Source: Glycine soja (Eukaryota > Streptophyta > Magnoliopsida > Fabales > Fabaceae). From it: DNA of 64,000 bases. The position numbers were made by a program, and so were the translations under genes. The stretch covers positions 23,901,744-23,965,743 of the forward strand of contig NC_041006.1 of NCBI RefSeq assembly GCF_004193775.1, read 5' to 3'. The notes under the pieces are model-generated. The model did no database searches, had not been told where the DNA came from, and worked only from the letters and a program-made list of their open reading frames with translations. Every line of letters begins with the position of its first letter. Position 1 is the first letter of the stretch. Positions 23,456 to 31,870 of this stretch are shown here, piece after piece.

Positions 23456-24105
23456 AAGGATCGAAAGAAAACAGAAGAAATGTGCAGAGAGGTCTTTGGA
23501 CCAGACGATATCTGAACAATACAGAATTGTCACCACATGAACAAAAAAGAAGGAAAGGAAACCACGACCTAAAATGGTCTTCTCCCTTTAATTACCAACC
23601 AAAATCCCGTGCGCTAGCGACCCTTTTTTTCTCGCCCCGCACTAAACAAAAACAGAAAAAGAAAAAAGCCAGAAAAATCAAAAGCCAAAAACACACAAAA
23701 GCCGAAAGAAGAAACCACCAAAAGAACCCATTCCCAAGGGAAGTCCTATTTGATCCATGATCACGCATGTAATTTTTGATTTGATAGGAAATAATTTGCA
23801 AAGTCAAGTCATGACATATCTATTGTTCGGAATTAGGATGAAACACTTACCTGTGCGAGATTGATACACTTTGAGTGGATTTCTTCTATTTTTGTCGAAC
23901 CCAGTGTTTCCTCTAAATGGTCATTTAGAAACGAAATGCTAACATCCAAAATCTCATTTATGGTTATGGGAGATTTCATCAGCAGACTCTCCTTCCCCGG
24001 TAGACGCATTGTTTTTCACTCAAAAAAGCATATGCTGCCCTAAATCAGTTGGAATATTTGTCTCTTTGCTAAAGCATGTTTGCATTTTTAGCGAAGAAAA
24101 CACCG
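23456..24105 (+). other. Spacer between tandem blocks
   Basis: Purine-rich to about 23720 (AAAAAGAAAAAAGCC-type), then unstructured. No coding sequence is supported on either strand. Confidence 0.5.
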
Positions 24106-24460
24106 AGACTTTTTCAAGTCTCACAAGTTATCCAGAACTACGTAGGTCTGAGTTCCTCATTGGAGGATACGTAGGAGCAAGAGCCTCGCCTTTGTCGACC
24201 ACACCGCCTTTTGTCGCCATGACTCAAGAGCTGGTAGCCCGCGGAGACACCTTACGGTTATCCGCACCTCGTCATTCAGTGACCCCAAGTGTGATTCACG
24301 AGCAGAGACCAATATGGTCATCTGCGCCCTTTCCGGAGATGTCAGCATTTTCCGATGGAGACTTTCCAAGTCTCACAAGTTATCCAGAACTACGTAGGTC
24401 TGAGTTCCTCATTGGAGGATACGTAGGAGCAAGAGCTTTGCTTTTGTCGGCCGCCCCATA
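24106..24460 (+). repeat. Two internal copies of the LTR two-hairpin module
   Basis: Two copies of GAGACTTT..CAAGTCTCACAAGTTATC followed by GAACTACGTAGGTCTGAG and the module also found in the LTRs (24134-24200 and 24388-24452), spaced about 254 bp. The arms of the second hairpin differ between them (CAAGAG..CTTTTG-type against a weaker CAAGAG..CCTTTG). This is LTR sequence relocated inside the element. Confidence 0.85.
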
Positions 24461-24497
24461 ATCTTTGTCATACTGACCCTGAGGTCATGTGACGCGC

Positions 24498-25605
24498 ACC
24501 CTTTTGTCATCCAGAGGCGGCGGGCCCGATGACAAGCAGAGACCAAGTTTGGTCATTCTGCACCCATGATACGCGGAGATACCTTATGGTTATTCGCACC
24601 CTTTTGTCATCCAGAGGCGGCGGGCCCGATGACAAGCAGAGACCAAGTTTGGTCATTCTGCACCCATGATACGCGGAGATACCTTACGGTTATCCGCACC
24701 CTTTTGTCATCCAGAGGCGGCGGGCCCGATGACAAGCAGAGACCAAGTTTGGTCATTCTGCACCCATGATACGCGGAGATACCTTACGGTTATCCGCACC
24801 CTTTTGTCATCCAGAGGCGGCGGGCTCGATGACAAGCAGAGACCAAGTTTGGTCATTCTGCACCCATGATACGCGGAGATACCTTACGGTTATCCGCACC
24901 CTTTTGTCATCCAGAGGCGGCGGGCCCGATGACAAGCAGAGACCAAGTTTGGTCATTCTGCACCCATGATACGCGGAGATACCTTACGGTTATCCGCACC
25001 CTTTTGTCATCCAGAGGCGGCGGGCCCGATGACAAGCAGAGACCAAGTTTGGTCATTCTGCACCCATGATACGCGGAGATACCTTACGGTTATCCGCACC
25101 CTTTTGTCATCCAGAGGCGGCGGGCCCGATGACAAGCAGAGACCAAGTTTGGTCATTCTGCACCCATGATACGCGGAGATACCTTACGGTTATCCGCACC
25201 CTTTTGTCATCCAGAGGCGGCGGGCCCGATGACAAGCAGAGACCAAGTTTGGTCATTCTGCACCCATGATACGCGGAGATACCTTACGGTTATCCGCACC
25301 CTTTTGTCATCCAGAGGCGGCGGGCCCGATGACAAGCAGAGACCAAGTTTGGTCATTCTGCACCCATGATACGCGGAGATACCTTACGGTTATCCGCACC
25401 CTTTTGTCATCCAGAGGCGGCGGGCCCGATGACAAGCAGAGACCAAGTTTGGTCATTCTGCACCCATGATACGCGGAGATACCTTACGGTTATCCGCACC
25501 CCTTTGTCATCCAGAGGCGGCGGGCCCGATGACAAGCAGAGACCAAGTTTGGTCATTCTGCACCCATGATACGCGGAGATACCTTATGGTTATTCGCACC
25601 CATTC
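24498..25605 (+). repeat. 100-bp tandem array (11 near-identical copies)
   Basis: An exactly 100-bp unit. ATGATACGCGGAGATACC recurs at 24566, 24666 and so on to 25566, with CCAGAGGCGGCGGGCCCGAT inside each. Copies are almost identical. The first and last full units share TATGGTTATTCGC, while interior units read TACGGTTATCCGC. Single changes occur near 24827 and 25501. The period is not a multiple of three, so the repeated ~67-aa frames are shadows. Confidence 0.97.
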
Positions 25606-25683
25606 TTTTGCTATCTGTAAGACAGAACGCTTGGTAGCATGCAGGGGCTGACACAGTCTTCTGCACCTTTTGTTCCTCCGGGA

Positions 25684-26410
25684 ACAACAAAGTCATTTAC
25701 ATGCAGAAATTTCATGGTCGCCCGCGACTCTCGTCAACCGAGAGGAGCGAAATTAGTGTCATACACTGATTTTCGGGGACCTTTGCTTGATGACATGTGA
25801 CCATTCTTTGGTCCTTGTGAGGTGCTTGGCACCCATCATTAGGCAATTTGTGAAATCCTAGGAACGACAAGTCACGGTCACCCGCGACTCTCGTCAACCG
25901 AGAGGAGCGAAATTAGTGTCATACACTGATTTTCGGGGACCTTTGCTTGATGACATGTGACCATTCTTTGGTCCTTGTGAGGTGCTTGGCACCCATCATT
26001 AGGCAATTTGTGAAATCCTAGGAACGACAAGTCACGGTCACCCGCGACTCTCGTCAACCGAGAGGAGCGAAATTAGTGTCATACACTGATTTTCGGGGAC
26101 TTTTGCTTGATGACATGCGACCATTCTTTGGTCCTTGTGAGGTGCTTGGCACCCATCATTAGGCAATTTGTGAAATCCTAGGAACGACAAGTCACGGTCA
26201 CCCGCGACTCTCGTCAACCGAGAGGAGCGAAATTAGTGTCATACACTGATTTTCGGGGACCTTTGCTTGATGACATGCGACCATTCTTTGGTCCTTGTGA
26301 GGTGCTTGGCACCCATCGTTAGGCAATTTGTGAAATTCTGGGAACAACAAGTCATTTGCATGTGGAGATTTTATGGTCACCCGCGACTCTCGTCAAATCG
26401 AGAGGGACGA
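25684..26410 (+). repeat. 160-bp tandem array (4 copies) containing the LTR's own 5' head
   Basis: GAAATTAGTGTCATACACTG recurs at 25749, 25909, 26069 and 26229, exactly 160 bp apart. In each unit about 110 bp (25758-25865 in the first) match the first part of the element's LTR: GGGGACCTTTGCTTGATGAC, CTTTGGTCCTTGTGAGGTGC, CACCCATCATTAGGCAATTT. The remaining ~50 bp are internal sequence (CACCCGCGACTCTCGTCAA, GAGAGGAGC). A fifth copy of the internal part at 26340-26410 lacks the LTR head and leads into the purine tract. Confidence 0.95.
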
Positions 26411-26457
26411 AATTAGTGTTTTATCTTTACTTTTCTTTTATCTCCAATAAAAGACAA

Positions 26458-26470
26458 GTAAAGAGGGGCA
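26458..26470 (+). promoter_or_regulatory. Polypurine tract of the Ogre-like element
   Basis: GTAAAGAGGGGCA, two bases before the 3' LTR. It is the expected plus-strand primer for reverse transcription. Confidence 0.8.
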
Positions 26471-26472
26471 AC

Positions 26473-28396
26473 TGTCATACCCTAATTTCGTCCGGGGACC
26501 TTTGCTTGATGACATGCGACCATTCTTTGGTCCTTGTGAGGTGCTTGGCACCCATCATTAGGCAATTTATGAAATTCCAGGACATGCCGAAAAACCAAAA
26601 AAATGTTGATGCACAATCCGTAAGTTTCCGTGACACATCGGAAATCAAATGGAAGCATCGTTGCATAATTAAGTGAGGTTCCGTAACATTCCGTAAGTCA
26701 AAGAGGGGATGATTATGTAATCCGCAAGGTTCCGTAACATTACGGAAAGAAAACAAGTATCGTTACGGAATTCGTAAGTTTCCGTAACTTTACGAAAAAA
26801 GAATCACCAAAAAACAGCAGAGGGGGGTGTACTTAGTAAAAATGGGGGTGCAAATAGCACCCAGGCCCATTTGGGCCCTCCAGAAGATTCCTCCAGAAGG
26901 CGGTTGCTTCTGGAGGAAGCAACCCTGCTCGCCTGGGCGAGCTGGGCGGCAACCACCTCCCCTATTTTGCTATAAATAGGGGAGGAAATGAAGAAGGAAG
27001 GGGTCCAGCCCCTTAGGCACTTCTCTCTCTTTCGAATTTGCTTGGAAAAATTGTTTCCGTGAAGAAAATCTAAGCCGAGGCGCTTCCGAAACGTTTCCGT
27101 AACGTTTTCCGTGAGGAATCTCGCAAAGGTTTCAACCGTTCTTCGACGTTCTTCATTCGTTCTTCATCGTTCTTCGATCTTCAACGGGTAAGTACCTCGA
27201 ACCAAGCTTTTCGATTCATTCTATGTACCCGTAGTGGTCCGCATTGTGTTTCGTGCATTTTTATTCTCGTTTTGTTTACTTTTTATACCCCCTGTTGACG
27301 TGCTTAAGCCATTTTACTTAAGTCGTTTCTCGCTTAACTTAAAAATAAAATAAATTTCCACCGAACGTTTGAATTGTATTATCCACTAACTTCGGTTAAA
27401 ATAAATTCCGACCGTTCGGTCATGCCGTAACCACGTTGGAAATCAAAAAAGAGGTAAAAATAATATAATAATCAAAAAAACATCTTTTAGTAAAATAAAG
27501 CGGAAAATCAATCGGACGTTTTCTCTTTGGGATTTCTCATTCTTAATCGAATTGATTAATAACTAAGGTGAAACTAAGGCTAAAATCAACTCGCCTAGTC
27601 AAGCTCGTCCACAAAAATAGGCTTTTGAAGTTTGTCATTTCAATTTCTCTCTAAGTAAAATGGATCATTTTTAAGGTCCAACGCCTTAAAATGATCACCA
27701 CTTAAGTAAAAAAGAATCATTTGATAAGAAAGAACTACGTAGGTCTGAGTTCCTCATTGAGGATACGTAGGAGCAAAAGCCCCGCTTTTGTCGACCACCC
27801 CAAGAGATCGTTAATGGTCCAATGCCTTAACGTTTCTCTCCTTTCAAAAAACAAGAGATCGTTAATGGTCCAACGCCTTAACGTTTCTCCCCTTTCAAAA
27901 TCAAAAGACCGTTTAATGGTTCAACACCTTAAATGACCTTTTGTTCAAATAAAAACATATTTTGCAAAAAGACAAAAACAACTTAACCGAACACTTTGTT
28001 CCAAAAGAACTACGTAGGTCTGATTTTCTCATCCCAAATTGAGGAATACGTAGGAGCAAAGGGAAACACCCTTGTCGACCACAAAAAAGGAAAAAATATA
28101 AAAAGGGTATAAAGGATATAAGAACATAAAAGGGAACATAAAAATCAAAGTCATGTTTGCACATTCGATTAAAGGCTGCCGTCCCTTGGGACGGGCGTGT
28201 GGGGTGCTAATACCTTCCCCGTGCGTAAATACAACTCCCGAACCTTTCACTAAAAAGTTCGTAGATCTCGTCTTTTCCGGTTTTTCCGACGTTTTCCTCA
28301 AATAAACGTTGGTGGCGACTCCGCGCGTATTCCTTTCATGGAACACGCATCTCGCGAGTCACGCGCCGCCCTCCTGCCGAAGGGTAGGTTGCGACA
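26473..28396 (+). repeat. 3' LTR of the Ogre-like element (1924 bp)
   Basis: Nearly identical to 9925-11867 and 19 bp shorter because it has a single GAGCTCGCCTGGGC block. The differences I see are near 27865, 28166, 28366 and 28375. Its TATA box is at 26970-26979 and its two-hairpin modules at 27731-27796 and 28007-28081. The following bases TATG match the 5' flank. Confidence 0.95.
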
Positions 28397-28621
28397 TATG
28401 TTTTTGTTATGTTTTGTTTCTTCACCTCTGTTTTTGTGATTTTGCATTTTTTTACAATTGCCTACAAACTGTTCGATGAAATCCCCCAATGTTGTTTATA
28501 AGTGAGTGAATGTAGGAACCAAAATGAATCATATTTCTGAGTCGACCTAGGTTAATCCTGTGCTACAGAATTTCCTAATTTGATTTGTTTTTGGAACGAT
28601 TTGACATTCATTATCAGTGAT

Positions 28622-29250
28622 CAAACCTAAGCACTTTAGTTTCAAACATAGAAAGTAAAGAGTATCTCTTAGAAAGAGCATTGACCACTACATTGTCCTT
28701 ACCTTGCTTATGCTTGATCACATATGGAAGTTGTTCTAAAAATTCCACCCATTTGGCATGTCTCTTGTTGAGTTTGCCTTGGCCCTTTAAATGCTTAAGA
28801 GATTTGAGATCATTATGTATCACAAATTCCTTAGGTAAAATATAATGTTGTCAAACATGCAAAACTCTCACAAGTGCATACAATTCCTTATCATATGTGC
28901 AATAATTCAAATGACCACCTTCAAAGCTAGTGCTAAAGTCTTTGACATAATGCCTATAGAAACTAGTCAACCCATGAAAACTTCTTACCTCACTCACATT
29001 CTTAGGAGTGGGTCAATCTGTAATAGCTCTCACTTTTCCTCATCAACTTGCACACTCTTAGAACTCACAACAAATCCTAAGAACACTACTTGGTTAGTGC
29101 AAAATATGCATTTGTCCCTATTTGCATACAAGCTCTCTTTCCTAAGCACTTCCAAAACACTTATATTTGTTCCAAGTAGTCACCATTTATGGGTGACGTA
29201 TTCATTGAAGCATTTTGTGCAACATTTAATGCATGTCACCAACTGATCAG
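28622..29250 (-). pseudogene. Ty3/gypsy pol remnant: RT end and RNaseH (element A, upstream part)
   Basis: Read on the minus strand, 29160-28990 shows the end of a reverse transcriptase (ESLYANRDKCIFCTNQVVFL, SVQVDEEKVRAI). 28930-28622 shows RNaseH and the linker to integrase ([33 protein letters not shown], then [10 protein letters not shown]). A jump from SFYRHYVKDFS to GGHLNYCTYDKELYAL indicates an internal deletion, and an in-frame stop is present. Upstream RT, protease, gag and the 5' LTR are not visible, so element A is truncated near 29200-29250. The frame ends at the GTGAT target site of element B and continues at 7217. Confidence 0.83.
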
Positions 29251-30229
29251 CCTATTATGATAAAACACCTATCTTATCTTCCTTTATCCGACTCCATATT
29301 TTGCGTTAGAGGTCAAGTCACCTTTTGTACTCAAGTATACTACAATTTGTTTTTGGCATGCCTTTTAATAGAGTAGGTAGCTTTTTTGTTGAACTTTTTC
29401 TCTTTCTTTACTCTTCAACAAATTCTATGAAGAATAGGAATATTCTCTACAAGAAAGATCAAAGCATTAGAGCATCAAACATGATCATAAATGCATATAC
29501 TAAGCATTTGTTGAGCTATCGCCTATTGGACAAACACAAACACAATCAAAGCTTTTGTATGTTTGAGGGACTTGATTCCTCTTATAACTTAAAAATTACT
29601 TTTGGTCCTCCGAGTTGGTTTAGATAGGACTTTATAAAGAGACAAAAAAGTGGTTTATATAGTGTTTGGAGGACAAAAAGTGATGTGTTTCAAAATTAAA
29701 GGGATACAAAATATAATTTTTTTGGAAGACTAAAACCGAACATTGCAAATTTTAGAGAGAGTAAAAATATATTTTACCCTATTTTTTTCTATGGTATATA
29801 TTTATTTCCTTTTATATGCATATATTTATTTTATTTCATTTCTCTTTATTTTCTATCAAACAATCTGAGTCATCTCACTTTCCATTTATTTTCTATTTTT
29901 TTTACCTTTCTTTCCTTTCCTTTTTCTATTCCTTTTCTTTCCTAAACTAAACATACAATAAAACTTTTGAATACATTGGTCTTGTGTTTTGTATCCTAAG
30001 ACCATCCGTAATGCAATTATTTTGGCAAACTAAATACAAGTGAATCAGTTCTTTAATAGGAACCCGATTATAGCAGTATTCACTCCTAATCAATTAAGGT
30101 GCAGTGCTTAAATAGGATTTGGTGTTTGTGTTGATTTTTTATTAAAAAAATAAAAATAATAGTTTATACTTTTAACTTTTCTTGTTCGACAAAAAAGAAA
30201 ATAATTATAAAAGGGTATAAGAAGTATCC
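29251..30229. other. AT-rich sequence, nothing recognised
   Basis: No coding or structural element recognised. It includes TTTATTTTCTAT-type pyrimidine-rich stretches at 29790-29950. It links truncated element A to element F. Confidence 0.5.
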
Positions 30230-30234
30230 CAAGG

Positions 30235-30942
30235 TGATAGAGGACTATCCAAAGAGCATAAGGACCTAGAAGCACTTCATGAGTTGAAGCGTCCAATGAC
30301 AAGGTCCAAAGCCAAGCTTCTACAAGAAGAGATGGCCAAGAGAATCAAGGATGGACTACTCATCAAAGGCAAGGAAGGATGGAGGCACAAGGAGCTGAAT
30401 TGGAGCACCTTGAAGATTTGCTAAACAGCTCGCTTAGCAACACAAGCTCGCTAAGCTAAATTCCATCTACATAGGAAAAAATTCGTTGAGCGCAAATGTT
30501 TCGCTTAGTGGCAACCTTCCGCAGGAATTTTTGAAAACATTATTTACTTGTGTAAGGGGCTTCATGCATGTTGTAAGTAGGCCTTAAAATGTGTGTTTAA
30601 GAGGTGATTAGTGGCTTAGTTATCTTCTTATGCCTAGCTCTATAAATTCATAGAAGCTCCTAATTTTAAGGATAACAAATGGTGAATGAATTAAGCTTTG
30701 CTTAGATTGAGAGCATAGTTTCTTCTTGGTTCTTGATTGAAACCAAATTGATTCTTATCAAGGAAGCTATTCCTTTATGGCGAATCCTCCTCCGACTTAT
30801 CCTTCCTCTAAGGATCGTGACATCGATCTTCCACATCTTCTCCATTTTTCTATTTTTGAGTTCTTAGAAAATCATCAATGGAGTTCTTGAATTTTGCATC
30901 CGGAACGGTCCAATCCAAGCGTGCGTGTCTTGGACCTCATCA
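30235..30942 (+). repeat. 5' LTR of element F (708 bp)
   Basis: TGATAGAGGA...CCTCATCA. It is about 90% similar by eye to 36889-37606. It contains a TATA-like CTATAAATTCATAG near 30640 and the motif CTCGCTTAGCAACAC/CTCGCTAAGC at 30430-30460. It keeps the pol-derived GPMTRSKAK-like coding piece in its first 100 bp, as in the 3' LTR. Confidence 0.92.
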
Positions 30943-30944
30943 TG

Positions 30945-30956
30945 TGGTATCAGAGC
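30945..30956 (+). promoter_or_regulatory. Primer-binding site (initiator tRNA-Met) of element F
   Basis: TGGTATCAGAGC, two bases after the LTR end. It is the classic plant PBS complementary to the 3' end of initiator tRNA-Met. Confidence 0.92.
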
Positions 30957-31845
30957 TTGAATTCGGAGAGCAATTCTAAAAGATCTCCATCAATTTGAAA
31001 TGAGAAAAGAAATTTCCTTTGATTCTTGCTTGTCTGTGTTTAATTGTGTGTTTCTTGTTTGTTTTTGAGTTTATCTTGCATGTGCCTTCGATTCCCCTAT
31101 CCTTTTGTTGAATTCAGAGTTGATTTGATCATGATTTTAGCGTGGATTGTGTTGCACGTGTTCTTCATGAAACTCATAGCATTGTTGTAAATTTTTTGAG
31201 TTTGATCCATTAAAATTTTATTTGGAGAGTGTTGGGGTGTTTGCACAAATATAATAAGTTTCTGGTCCTGAAAGAGGAAAATACAAAGGACTAAAGAGCA
31301 GAAAGCAAAAATATTTTGGGACCAAAATGAAAATATAAAAAATATAAGGACCCAAGTGTAATTTTTTTACAATCAAACTTTAACAGCCCTCTTTCCTAGT
31401 GTGTGCTTATTGTTCTTTTCTAGTACTTTCATTTTTGCATAATTACAGTGGTTTATACTTAGCCATTTTCGTTACAACATTAGAGAAGAAAATCTTGAAA
31501 TTTTTATATCTTCCTTTTTTTTCTTTAGCATTCCTTTTGAGTTGTCCTTACTTTTTAAGCTATTACTGCTTTTCTTTTAAACTTGCATGGTTTTGTCTGA
31601 GAGTTTTCTTTCTTCCTTGATCTGTTAAGTTGAGTTTGATTTGTTTCATCTTTAACTTTGGATACTCCTTGAATTGAAATCTTTGGTTGATCTCAAAGTG
31701 CTAAAGAAGAGTTAGAGAATGGAAAAAGACAAGAGTGAACCTTATAGAAAAAGTCTTACAAGTGTGAAACATTAGTGTTGAAGAGTGTAAACACTTAGTG
31801 AGTCGTAAGACCCAATATTTTTTTTACTAACCTTTTCTTGTAGCA
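30957..31845 (+). other. Untranslated leader of element F
   Basis: About 0.9 kb of T-rich sequence between the PBS and the start of gag. No coding sequence supported. Confidence 0.6.
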
Positions 31846-31870
31846 ATGGTTTCCGAAAGTGATAGTGACC

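Larger units (their letters stand above)
9925..28396 (+). mobile_element. Ogre/Tat-like LTR retrotransposon lacking pol (18.5 kb, non-autonomous)
   Basis: The LTRs are at 9925-11867 and 26473-28396, with a PBS two bases after the 5' LTR and a purine tract before the 3' LTR. The internal order is ORF1 (12822-14600), decayed gag (about 15720-17547), an LTR-like insertion (17916-~18960), then 9 kb of mostly non-coding sequence made of eight tandem-repeat blocks. I find no protease, reverse transcriptase, RNaseH or integrase motif, so it must be mobilised in trans. The TSD is TATG on both sides, or TATGT if one T was lost at the 5' junction. The extra ORF1 before gag and a hypervariable repeat-rich 3' region are known traits of legume Ogre elements. 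It could match a described soybean non-autonomous gypsy family such as SNRE, which I cannot test here. Confidence 0.88.
7223..28616 (+). mobile_element. Element B: ~1.2-kb LTR-like insertion inside gypsy A, itself carrying two nested insertions
   Basis: The gypsy A pol frame stops at 7217 and resumes at 28622, so this block is an insertion. It is flanked by a 5-bp TSD, GTGAT (7218-7222 and 28617-28621). It begins TGATTGAGCA and ends CATTCATTATCA, with TG/CA LTR-type ends. Its own sequence is 7223-7415, 9108-9924 and about 28401-28616, roughly 1.2 kb. A TATA-like TCTATATATTAG at 9344-9355 supports reading it as a plus-orientation solo LTR. I do not recognise the family. No coding sequence belongs to it. 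Confidence 0.75.

Noticed and set aside
24566..25651. Series of overlapping 61-67-aa frames starting every 100 bp
   Set aside because: They are the same repeat unit read in successive frames. A 100-bp period cannot make a continuous protein.
30945..30956. tRNA-like TGGTATCAGAGC, also at 43270
   Set aside because: These are primer-binding sites complementary to initiator tRNA-Met, not tRNA genes. No cloverleaf surrounds them.
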